NCBI GenBank assembly: GCA_019352875.1
Contig: JAAAFW010000015.1
Coordinates: 1,440,598-1,504,597, forward strand
Length of the DNA stretch: 64,000 nucleotides
Source: Pedobacter cryoconitis
GTDB taxonomy: Bacteria > Bacteroidota > Bacteroidia > Sphingobacteriales > Sphingobacteriaceae
Direction of reading: 5' to 3'
Position 1 is the stretch's first letter, and every line of letters starts with the position of its first letter. The position numbers were made by a program, and so were the translations under genes. The notes beneath the pieces were generated by a model. That model was given only the letters and a program-made list of their open reading frames with translations, ran no database searches and had not been told where the DNA came from. Of this stretch, positions 16,473 through 23,992 are shown piece after piece.

Positions 16473-16751
16473 GAGTTAGCCTAATCTATCAAGTGCATTC
16501 AGTATAAGACAAATCAAGTTTAATTCTGAGTTAACGCTTGTCTTGTGCTGATTTTGTCAACATCTCATTCAGAGTTCGTTCGGGCTTTATTCGCACTTCC
16601 TTCGGGGTTCCTTCGGTCGGGATTGAAGGAATCCCGAAGGAAGTATGTACCATCAATAAATGAAGATCGACCCCCTACAAAAGATTGCACTTTCTTCAAC
16701 GGAAAATATATCACAGAATTTTCTTCGCTTATCTTATTATACGCTGTCGTC
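16473..16751. other. Noncoding spacer with a long hairpin
   Basis: No convincing gene is present between the IS end and the convergent thioredoxin-like gene. A short open frame at 16545-16766 has no recognisable start, no family resemblance and a composition unlike its neighbours. The one striking item is the hairpin at 16595-16644, listed separately. The GTTCGTTCGGGC stretch just before the hairpin is also more GC-rich than the surroundings. Confidence 0.6.
16595..16644. repeat. 20-bp stem hairpin in an intergenic spacer
   Basis: The left arm (16595-16614) and right arm (16625-16644) are complementary over 20 positions with a single G-T wobble, closed by a 10-base loop. The arms are built from CTTCCTTCGGG-type words. 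There is no U-run on either side, so it is not a standard terminator. It resembles a REP-like or other dispersed palindromic element, but only one copy is in the window. Confidence 0.6.
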
Positions 16752-18014
16752 TTATTTTTGGGCTAACAGTTTATCAATTTCCTGATTGAACTCATTGACA
16801 AACTCATCATAATATTTCCCAGTTGCCGGTCCGGTGTATCCGGTATGGATTTGTGCGACTTCCCCTTTTTTATTGATAATTATAGTCGTTGGGAAAGATA
16901 AAAATGAATTTAATGCAGGAAGGGAATTAGCGACAACTTGTTTGTCTGCTGTTCCTGCAATCACCTGGTCATATTCGATCCCAAAACGATCCCGGAACCT
17001 GTTGAGCACCTTCTTTACATATTCAGCATCTGTTTTTTGTTCGTAATGTATACCAATTACTTCTACACCACGATCTTTGTTCTTTTTATACCACGGTGCG
17101 ATAAATGAAGTTTCGTCTACACAGTTAGGGCACCAGGTTCCCGTTATGGATAAGATCACAACTTTATTCCTGAACTTTTCGTCCTTTAATGATATCTTTT
17201 TTCCATTCACATCCGGAAATGAAAAGTCGAGGGTTTTGTAACCTTCTTTCAGATAAGTTAACTTATAGGCGTCCGGTAATGCAGCATTGCTGTTTTTTGT
17301 TCCGCTGAAAGATTGGCTTCCTCTGGCACCAATAATTGCTCCTTTGATGGCTCCGTCTGTACTGAAGCTACCTTTGTAATAGGAAGGACCGGAGCCGATG
17401 AAACTGGAAAGCTGAAAGTCATTACCTTCTACAGTTCCTTCCAGATAACGGGAATCTCCGGTTATTTTAAGGAAGGTACCACTGAGTTTATTGCCGGTTT
17501 GCTTAAAAAGGCCAACCGTTTTCTCCTCTTTACCATTTGCGCCGGTAAATACAACGTCATACGTGCCTGAAAAGTCGGCAGTTGCCGGTTTCCCTGTAGT
17601 AGCGAACCTGTAGTCTTTACCACGTTCTGCAATAACTGCGGTAGAGCGTCCTGAATGATCCTGTTTTCTTAGCGTGCCGGTTAAGCCATCACCTTCAATT
17701 TTAAAAGCGAGCTCATTATCGAACTGATCCAGTTTGATAAATAAAGAGTCGGGGCGCTGTCTGATTATACCGCCTTCAAAATGTTCGTCTGCATTAATGA
17801 AGAATAATTTTTCGGTTCCCTTTACATTTCTGATCTCGAAATTAAAAGGGATTTCCAGTTCGGGGTTAATCTTAAAGATTCCACGCCACTTGCCAAGTGC
17901 AGAAAATGCAAATGATTTTTTTGCACTTACCTGGTTAGAGAGCGGTTGTGCCTGAAGGCTTAGTCCCATTAAAGCCATACTGAAGAAGCTTAATAAAGCG
18001 GGTTTTATTTTCAT
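16752..18014 (-). CDS. Secreted TlpA/AhpC-type thioredoxin-like protein
   Basis: The 420-residue protein has an N-terminal signal peptide (MKIKPALLSFFSMALMGLSLQAQ), a beta-rich N-terminal half (about 30-260) with repeated GTF/GSF strands, and a C-terminal thioredoxin-fold domain (about 265-420). The redox motif is CPNC near residues 294-297 in GTWCPNCVDE, and a later cis-proline loop FPTTIIINKKGEV is present. It probably reduces or oxidises thiols in the periplasm, or handles peroxides. It is divergent from the SAM-riboswitch-led SusC/SusD operon, and a palindrome at its transcription start suggests a repressor. Confidence 0.85.
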   Translation of the reverse strand: MKIKPALLSFFSMALMGLSLQAQPLSNQVSAKKSFAFSALGKWRGIFKINPELEIPFNFEIRNVKGTEKLFFINADEHFEGGIIRQRPDSLFIKLDQFDNELAFKIEGDGLTGTLRKQDHSGRSTAVIAERGKDYRFATTGKPATADFSGTYDVVFTGANGKEEKTVGLFKQTGNKLSGTFLKITGDSRYLEGTVEGNDFQLSSFIGSGPSYYKGSFSTDGAIKGAIIGARGSQSFSGTKNSNAALPDAYKLTYLKEGYKTLDFSFPDVNGKKISLKDEKFRNKVVILSITGTWCPNCVDETSFIAPWYKKNKDRGVEVIGIHYEQKTDAEYVKKVLNRFRDRFGIEYDQVIAGTADKQVVANSLPALNSFLSFPTTIIINKKGEVAQIHTGYTGPATGKYYDEFVNEFNQEIDKLLAQK

Positions 18015-18029
18015 GATTAGTTTATTAGT

Positions 18030-18044
18030 CTACTATTTTAGTAG
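18030..18044. promoter_or_regulatory. Palindromic operator candidate CTACTA-N3-TAGTAG
   Basis: A 15-bp palindrome with 6-bp arms lies between the predicted -7 element (18046-18053, minus strand) and the start codon of the thioredoxin-like gene, so it would cover the transcription start. The same arrangement of arms and 3-base spacer occurs at 49296-49312 in front of the second SusC/SusD operon. Confidence 0.6.
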
Positions 18045-18045
18045 T

Positions 18046-18053
18046 CAAATATA
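18046..18053 (-). promoter_or_regulatory. Predicted -7 promoter element of the thioredoxin-like gene
   Basis: On the minus strand it reads TATATTTG, an exact TAnnTTTG match, 32 bases upstream of the start codon at 18014. The operator candidate begins one base downstream of it. Confidence 0.6.
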
Positions 18054-18126
18054 GCTGTATGATATGGGTAAATAAAAAATATTCAAATAAAATCTACAGA
18101 ATAAGTAGTTTTTAGATTATGAATGA

Positions 18127-18134
18127 TATATTTG
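18127..18134 (+). promoter_or_regulatory. Predicted -7 promoter element of the riboswitch-led SusC/SusD operon
   Basis: TATATTTG is an exact match to the -7 consensus and sits about 20 bases before the first paired base of the SAM riboswitch, which is where a leader transcript should begin. A T-rich stretch about 20 bases upstream is the only candidate for the -33 box. Confidence 0.65.
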
Positions 18135-18151
18135 CCCCGGTTATTTTAAAA

Positions 18152-18260
18152 AACTTATCAAGAAAGGTGGAGGGAATGGCCCTTTGAAGCCTTAGCAACC
18201 GTCTGTGAAAATGGAAATGGTGCTAATTCCATCCCGGGGCAACCCGGGGTAGTTAAGTCA
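18152..18260 (+). ncRNA. SAM-I (S-box) riboswitch aptamer
   Basis: The sequence contains the family hallmarks in order: CTTATC (P1 5' side, 18154-18159), AAGAAAGGTGGAGGGA (18160-18175), TGGCCC, TGAAGCCTTAGCAACC (18185-18200), a variable P3 arm, GGTGCTAATTCCATCC (18219-18234), and a CCCGGGG-type hairpin (P4, 18234-18249), followed by GTTAAG as the imperfect P1 3' side (18252-18257). It should bind S-adenosylmethionine and shut off the downstream genes when SAM is plentiful. It lies directly downstream of a predicted promoter and upstream of a terminator, 300 bases before a SusC gene. Confidence 0.93.
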
Positions 18261-18295
18261 GTTGAATGCACATAATTTATGTCTGACATAAACGT

Positions 18296-18328
18296 AAGCA
18301 CTTCTGATTTTCAGCGGTGTTTTTTTTT
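18296..18328 (+). terminator. Terminator hairpin forming the riboswitch expression platform
   Basis: The 12-base arms at 18296-18307 and 18311-18322 pair at 11 positions (two G-T wobbles, one mismatch) around a TTT loop, and the right arm runs into nine consecutive T (18320-18328). Between aptamer and terminator, GTCAG (18257-18261) can pair with CTGAC (18283-18287) and TTATGT with ACATAA, offering possible alternative structures. This supports control by premature transcription termination. Confidence 0.75.
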
Positions 18329-18409
18329 GCCGCTTTTAATTGTATTGAATGTTTAATTTAAATGAATACAGATGTAAAAACAATACTTAAAGAGTGATCT
18401 ACCTTCTGC

Positions 18410-18442
18410 CAGACCTGATTACGTTTACGTATTTGCGGTCTG
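18410..18442 (+). other. Additional hairpin in the SusC leader
   Basis: CAGACC (18410-18415) can pair with GGTCTG (18437-18442) across a 21-base loop containing ACGTTTACGT. The remaining leader, 18329-18558, holds no reading frame of note. The hairpin's role, if any, is unknown. Confidence 0.35.
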
Positions 18443-18558
18443 AGACAAACAAATTTTAAAGACACCTCCTGTTATCTATTCTGATCTAAAAAAAAGCGGA
18501 CGGAAGCCGTAAGGGGATTGGTATGTCTGAATTTTCTCATCATCATTAACCAATAATT

Positions 18559-21500
18559 ATGTTTAAAAGTATAAAACTGTCAGCAATACTCTTTCTGCTA
18601 TTGCTTTCACAAATGACTTTCGCGCAGGACACCGCTATTAAAGGTGTTGTGAAAGCCTCTACCGGAGAGACATTGCCCGGTGTTTCTGTAGCCCTCAAAG
18701 GGTCTTCTCAGGTAGTTGTTACAGACGGTAACGGATCTTTTTCCATTGTTGCGCCGGATAAGAGTGTTCTGGCATTCACTTATATAGGTTTCCAGGTACA
18801 GGAGCTCCAGGTTAATAAAAATGCAGGAGCGTTACTGGTTACATTGCAGCCGACCGAAAATGCACTGAATGAAGTTGTCGTGACCGCCTTGGGTATTAAC
18901 AGACAGAAAAAGTCTTTAGGTTATGCCGTGCAGGAAATCAAAGGTCAGGATCTGGCAGAGGCGAAAGAAACGAATTTAGTAAATGCATTGGCTGGAAAGA
19001 TTGCTGGTGTTAGAGTAACTAACAGTCAGGGAGATATGGGTTCATCAAGAGTGGTAATACGTGGCGAGACCTCTATTTCCGGAAATAACCAACCTCTGTT
19101 CGTAGTAGACGGAATTCCGGTGGATAATTCGCAGTTGAATTCTGCTGGTGCACGTGATTATGCGAACGCCATTTCAGACATTAATGCAGATGATATAGAA
19201 TCGATCAGTGTATTGAAAGGACCAAACGCTGCTGCGCTTTATGGATCAAGAGCAGCTGCAGGTGTTATCATTATCAAAACTAAAACTGGTAAATCAAAAA
19301 GAGGAGTAGGAATTACAGTGAATTCCAACACTGTTCTGGAGACTATTGCCACATTACCTGTTTATCAAAATGCATTTGGTCAGGGTTCTGAAGGTTTATT
19401 TAGTTATGTAGACGGAAAAGGAAAGGGGCTGAATGATGGAGTCGATGAAAGCTGGGGACCAAGAATGGACGGCCGTTTACTACCTCAGTTCTTTTCTAAA
19501 GGTGTAGCGGTTCCATTTGTAGCACATCCGGATAACGTACGTGATTTTTTTCAGACAGGATATTCATTGAATAATGGTATTGCAATTGCAGATGCGACTG
19601 AGAAATTTGATTACCGGTTATCATATAACAATTTAAAACAGGTCGGCGTAATTCCAAATTCAGGTCAGGGGAAGAACTCAGTGACATTGAATACAACATT
19701 AAGACTGACACCAAAATTAAGTCTGACCGCTAACGCTAATTACAGCAAACTTGGTTCGGACAATCTTCCTGGAACAGGGGGTTCAAGGTCGACAAGTACT
19801 ATGCTTCAATTTGCCTGGTTCGGTAGACAGGTAGATATTAATGAGCTTAAAAATTATTTGGACGAAAATGGAAATACTTTCAACTGGAATAACAGCTACT
19901 ATTCTAATCCTTACTGGGTTGCCTACGAAAATACAGTGTCTCAAAATAGAAATCGTTTAATTGGAAGCGTAGGCTTGAATTATAAAATTATTGATGGTTT
20001 GGATTTTAATTTTCGCACGGGTACAGATTATTACAATGACCGCAGAAAGGTTCGTGTAGCTTATGGTACGAATGGATCGCCATTCGGATCTTATACGGAA
20101 AGTGCTTTCACTGTTAGCGAAACTAATACAGACGGAACACTGAACCTGAATAAAAAACTGAGTTCTGACTTTACACTGGAGGCTCTTGTAGGGGCAAACA
20201 TCCGGTCAAGATATATAGAGCAAAATGATCAGAGTGCGCCGCGTCTTGCAGTAGCGGGTTTGTATGCGCTGAATAATTCACGTGATCCGCTTACTTCTTC
20301 AAATATTTATAACAAGCTGAAATCTTACAGTATTTATTCTTCGGCACAACTAGGTTTCAGAAATTATCTTTTTGCAAATATTACTGCACGTAATGACTGG
20401 TCTTCTACTTTGCCGGCACAAAACCGTTCTTATTTTTATCCATCATTTAACGGAAGTTTTGTTTTAACGGAAGCTCTGGATATTAAGAGTGATGTACTTG
20501 ACTATGCTAAAATCCGTGGTGGCTGGTCTAAAGTTGGTAAAGACGCGGATCCCTACCGTTTAATTAATACCTATGGTTTTAGTGCTCCATTTGGTTCCAA
20601 CCCACAATTGAGTCCTTCTACAACTGATCTTAATCCTAACTTAAAACCAGAAACAACAACTTCAACTGAACTAGGGGCTGAAGCTACATTCTTTAACAAA
20701 AGAGTGCGTTTAGATCTGAGTTTATATAATACAAATAGTTACGATCAAATCCTGAGCGTTGATGTGAGTCAAAGTACTGGTTTTAAGTCCAAATTGCTGA
20801 ATGCAGGTAAAATCAATAATAAAGGTATTGAGATTCAACTTGGCGTAACTCCGGTTAAAAAAGCCTTCACCTGGGATGTTGATGTGAATTTTGCTGCGAA
20901 CAGGAGCCGGGTTATTTCACTGGATGACGCCGGCCTGCTGCAAAATTATGTAGTAGCGACTAACTCTGCTCAGGTAATTGCATCTGTCGGACAGCCCTAT
21001 GGTACTTTATTTGGAAATGCTTTTCTGAGAGATGCCGGAGGAAATATTATCGTCAATTCTACTGGCGCACCACAAACAGACCCGTCTAAAAAGGTATTAG
21101 GTAAATATACTCCGGATTGGATCGGTGGTATTTCAAATACTTTTAGTTATAAAGGACTAAGCCTTGGTGTACTTATCGATGCGAGTATCGGTGGTTCAAT
21201 TTACAATGGTACTTATGCTACAGGTACTTATACGGGTGTACTGGCATCTACACTTCCGGGAAGAGGCGCCGAATTTGGCGGTATATCGTATTACTATCCA
21301 GACAATAAAAAAGCTAATGGTACTGTCCGGGTGGGCAATGGGGCGGCTGCGCCAGCTGGTGCTGTTGTTTATGACGATGGTATTGTATTCAATGGTGTAA
21401 CTGCTGATGGTAAACCAAATGAAAAAGTTCTCCCTGCTCAGCAATATTACAAGTCATTCCGTACGATCGACGAGGCAAATATTTTTGATGCTTCTTACGT

Positions 21501-21732
21501 AAAACTGAGAGAAGTAAAATTGAGCTATAATTTACCGGCTAAATGGATTCGTCCTTTAAATCTTCAGGGAGTATCAGTTTCTTTAGTTGGCCGTAATCTT
21601 CTGATTATTCACCGCAACGTAACCGATATAGATCCTGAAGTTGCTTTTAACACTGGAAACGGACAAGGGCTGGAAAGTTTGTCAAATCCGACGACACGTA
21701 GCTACGGTTTCAACATTAATATCAAAATTTAA
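18559..21732 (+). CDS. SusC/RagA family TonB-linked outer membrane protein
   Basis: This 1057-residue receptor has a signal peptide (to about residue 22, ending FAQ), a CarboxypepD_reg-like domain (about 25-110; TAIKGVVKASTGETLPGVSV), a TonB-box/plug region (about 110-245; VVVTALGINRQ, then FVVDGIPVDNSQL and VLKGPNAAALYGSRAAAGVIIIKTK) and a 22-strand beta-barrel to the C-terminus. It imports a nutrient across the outer membrane using TonB energy, with its SusD partner as lid. The partner begins 10 bases after its stop. The leader carries a SAM-I riboswitch and terminator, which points to methionine or another sulfur nutrient rather than a glycan. Confidence 0.95.
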   Translation: MFKSIKLSAILFLLLLSQMTFAQDTAIKGVVKASTGETLPGVSVALKGSSQVVVTDGNGSFSIVAPDKSVLAFTYIGFQVQELQVNKNAGALLVTLQPTENALNEVVVTALGINRQKKSLGYAVQEIKGQDLAEAKETNLVNALAGKIAGVRVTNSQGDMGSSRVVIRGETSISGNNQPLFVVDGIPVDNSQLNSAGARDYANAISDINADDIESISVLKGPNAAALYGSRAAAGVIIIKTKTGKSKRGVGITVNSNTVLETIATLPVYQNAFGQGSEGLFSYVDGKGKGLNDGVDESWGPRMDGRLLPQFFSKGVAVPFVAHPDNVRDFFQTGYSLNNGIAIADATEKFDYRLSYNNLKQVGVIPNSGQGKNSVTLNTTLRLTPKLSLTANANYSKLGSDNLPGTGGSRSTSTMLQFAWFGRQVDINELKNYLDENGNTFNWNNSYYSNPYWVAYENTVSQNRNRLIGSVGLNYKIIDGLDFNFRTGTDYYNDRRKVRVAYGTNGSPFGSYTESAFTVSETNTDGTLNLNKKLSSDFTLEALVGANIRSRYIEQNDQSAPRLAVAGLYALNNSRDPLTSSNIYNKLKSYSIYSSAQLGFRNYLFANITARNDWSSTLPAQNRSYFYPSFNGSFVLTEALDIKSDVLDYAKIRGGWSKVGKDADPYRLINTYGFSAPFGSNPQLSPSTTDLNPNLKPETTTSTELGAEATFFNKRVRLDLSLYNTNSYDQILSVDVSQSTGFKSKLLNAGKINNKGIEIQLGVTPVKKAFTWDVDVNFAANRSRVISLDDAGLLQNYVVATNSAQVIASVGQPYGTLFGNAFLRDAGGNIIVNSTGAPQTDPSKKVLGKYTPDWIGGISNTFSYKGLSLGVLIDASIGGSIYNGTYATGTYTGVLASTLPGRGAEFGGISYYYPDNKKANGTVRVGNGAAAPAGAVVYDDGIVFNGVTADGKPNEKVLPAQQYYKSFRTIDEANIFDASYVKLREVKLSYNLPAKWIRPLNLQGVSVSLVGRNLLIIHRNVTDIDPEVAFNTGNGQGLESLSNPTTRSYGFNINIKI

Positions 21733-21742
21733 TAATCTGGAC

Positions 21743-23176
21743 ATGAAAAATAATAAATTATATATCATAGCTGCACTGGCATTTTCCCTGGCGTCCTGCG
21801 CAAAGGAACTGGATAAGATTAATATCAATCCTAATGCAACCGAAAAAGCGCAGCCTGATTATCTGCTGACAGGCGCAATTAAAAATACCGCAGATGTATA
21901 TTGGGGAACGACCAATAATATGAATTCAAGTCTGCTTTTTTCTCAACAATTTGCAAAGGTTCAATATACTGAGGAAGATCGTTTTATCTACTCAAACAGT
22001 AGCCTGACTACACTGTGGTCAAATGGTTATTCTCAGGGTATCATCGCTTTTAACAAAATAATAGAGGCTGGAGATGCTCAAGAAAATCCGAATTACCGGG
22101 GCGTTGGCCTGGTCTTGCGTTCGTGGGTGTTTCTTTTGCTGACGGATGCTTATGGCGATGTACCTTATACACAAGCCGGAAAACTAAGTGAGTTTATTAC
22201 GCCTGCTTATGACAAACAAAAAGATGTATATTTCGGCTTGCTGGAAGATCTGAAATCTGCAAAAACGGTACTTAATCCAGCTGGAAAGGCAATCGCAGGC
22301 GATATTATTTATAATGGAGATATTTCGCGCTGGAAAAAACTGGCTAATTCACTCAGGGTTCGTATTGCACTGCGTATTGCAGACCGTGAACCTGGAAAAG
22401 CAAAACAGGTATTTGACGAGATTAAGGCAGATAATGATGCATTACTTAGTGAGAATGCAGATATAGCACAGCTAATTTATCAGACCTCTCCTCAACAGAA
22501 TCCGATTAGTGCACAGTTTGAAACCCGGGACGATTACCGGATCAGCAAAACGATCGTAGATAAGTTATTTGAGCTTAAAGATCCCAGACTGGCCATTTAT
22601 GCCAGTAAAACGCAGACGCCTACACCAGAAGAGTATGTTGGTTTACCAAATGGATTGACGAATTCTGAAGCAAGTGCATTAGGTTTTGCAAAGGTATCTA
22701 AACCTGGTGCTTACTTTCTTTTACCTCAGGCCCCGGCTGTAATCTTCAGTTATGCTGAATTATTGTTTGACAGGGCAGAGGCGGCTGCAAGGGGATTCAC
22801 AACTGAAAATGCTGCAGATCTTTATCAGCAGGGAATTAAAGCTTCTTTCAGACAATATAATATTTCTGATGCTGCTGCGGCAGTTTATGTAGCTCAGCCT
22901 TTGGCTCAATATGATCCGGGTAACTATAAAAAATCAATTGGTGAACAAAAATGGCTGGCTTTATTTGGTCAGGGTCTTGAGGCCTGGGCCGAAAGACGCC
23001 GGCTGGATTACCCGGTATTGAAAGCTTCAGTCAACACAGTTTTAAATGGCGAAATTCCAGTACGTTTCATTTACCCCGGAACAGAACAGTCTTTAAATAT
23101 TCAGAGTTATAAAAATGCGGTTGCAAGTCAGGGTCCTGATTTGCTGACGACTAAGTTGTGGTTTGATGTAAATTAG
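21743..23176 (+). CDS. SusD/RagB-like outer membrane lipoprotein (SusD-like_2 type)
   Basis: The start at ATG 21743 gives 477 residues with a lipoprotein signal (MKNNKLYIIAALAFSLASC), where Cys19 would be acylated; an upstream frame extension overlaps the SusC end and is not needed. The sequence begins DKININPNATEKAQPDYLL, the signature of the SusD-like_2 group, and has helical TPR-like segments (about 90-140, GLVLRSWVFLLLTDAYGDVPY) and a C-terminal GLEAWAERRRLDYP. It is the surface lid for the SusC channel. This subgroup often sits with peptidases rather than glycosidases, in line with the SAM-responsive leader. Confidence 0.93.
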   Translation: MKNNKLYIIAALAFSLASCAKELDKININPNATEKAQPDYLLTGAIKNTADVYWGTTNNMNSSLLFSQQFAKVQYTEEDRFIYSNSSLTTLWSNGYSQGIIAFNKIIEAGDAQENPNYRGVGLVLRSWVFLLLTDAYGDVPYTQAGKLSEFITPAYDKQKDVYFGLLEDLKSAKTVLNPAGKAIAGDIIYNGDISRWKKLANSLRVRIALRIADREPGKAKQVFDEIKADNDALLSENADIAQLIYQTSPQQNPISAQFETRDDYRISKTIVDKLFELKDPRLAIYASKTQTPTPEEYVGLPNGLTNSEASALGFAKVSKPGAYFLLPQAPAVIFSYAELLFDRAEAAARGFTTENAADLYQQGIKASFRQYNISDAAAAVYVAQPLAQYDPGNYKKSIGEQKWLALFGQGLEAWAERRRLDYPVLKASVNTVLNGEIPVRFIYPGTEQSLNIQSYKNAVASQGPDLLTTKLWFDVN

Positions 23177-23199
23177 GTTTTAAGCCAATTCTGAATCAT

Positions 23200-23238
23200 A
23201 AAAAAAGCATCCCGGATATATATCCGGGATGCTTTTTT
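23200..23238. terminator. Bidirectional terminator between SusD and EF-P genes
   Basis: A near-perfect palindrome with arms of about 18 bases, AAAAAAGCATCCCGGATA and its complement, has A-runs on the left and T-runs on the right, so it can end transcription from both convergent genes. Confidence 0.9.
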
Positions 23239-23252
23239 TATTTGGGTATAAA

Positions 23253-23813
23253 TTATTTTACACGTTCTATGTATTCACCTGTACGGGTGTCTATTTTAAC
23301 TTTATCACCTTGATTAACAAACAAAGGTACTTTAACTTCAACCCCATTTTCCAATGTAGCATATTTTAATGCACCTGAAGAAGTATCTCCTTTTACTGCT
23401 GGTTCTGCATAAGTAATTTCCAGTTCGACAAAATTTGGTGTCTGAGCCATAATAGGCTCTTCACTTTCAAAAGAAACGACTACGCTCATTCCTTCTTTTA
23501 AATATTTGGCAGCCGGTCCGAACAATGCTTTAGGAATGTTAAACTGATCAAAAGTGTCATTATCCATGATCACAAAATAATCACCGTCTTCATACAGATA
23601 TTGATAGTCGTTGGTTTCTACACGGCAAATCTCCACCTGCTCGTCTGTTCCTAAACGCGCTTCAACTATTTTTCCGGTTTTAATATTACGGAATTTACCT
23701 AAGTAGAAAGCTCCGCCTTTACCTGGTGTACGGTGAATGAATTCTGTAACTGTTACCAGTTCATTATTGTAACGTAAAATATTTCCTACTTTAATTTCAG
23801 ATGCCTTTGCCAT
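23253..23813 (-). CDS. efp: Elongation factor P
   Basis: This 186-residue protein matches the standard length and three-domain beta architecture of EF-P: KOW-like domain I (1-65), then two OB-fold domains. The tip loop RTPGKGGAF places Lys32 at the position that is modified in many bacteria. Domain II has DNDTFDQFNIPKALFG and the C-terminal domain has GDTSSGALKYATLENGVEVKVPLFVNQGDKV near residues 140-170. It relieves ribosome stalling at polyproline in the cytoplasm. It is a housekeeping gene unrelated to its neighbours, ending at a shared bidirectional terminator. Confidence 0.97.
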   Translation of the reverse strand: MAKASEIKVGNILRYNNELVTVTEFIHRTPGKGGAFYLGKFRNIKTGKIVEARLGTDEQVEICRVETNDYQYLYEDGDYFVIMDNDTFDQFNIPKALFGPAAKYLKEGMSVVVSFESEEPIMAQTPNFVELEITYAEPAVKGDTSSGALKYATLENGVEVKVPLFVNQGDKVKIDTRTGEYIERVK

Positions 23814-23992
23814 AAAAGAATATAATTGTAAAATTTGAGCCTAAAGATAAATGCTTTTTTGAATTTATAAGATTAATCTGATCAGAATAGTCTCACCCTG
23901 ATTTTTAATTTGTCTTCTCAGAAAATCCCTATATTGTAGGGGAATTCTTTAATCTTAAGAAGATCAACCTCTTAAAACCTAATATTTATTGT

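Noticed and set aside
16545..16766. 73-codon open frame in the spacer after the IS element
   Set aside because: It crosses the 20-bp hairpin, has no family resemblance and overlaps the end of the convergent thioredoxin-like gene. It is most likely a chance frame.
21641..21742. N-terminal extension of the SusD-like frame into the SusC gene
   Set aside because: The ATG at 21743 gives a proper lipoprotein signal with a cysteine; the extension would destroy it.
23928..23942. CCCTA-N5-TAGGG palindrome upstream of the TonB-type receptor
   Set aside because: Only 5-bp arms and a single copy; too weak to call an operator.
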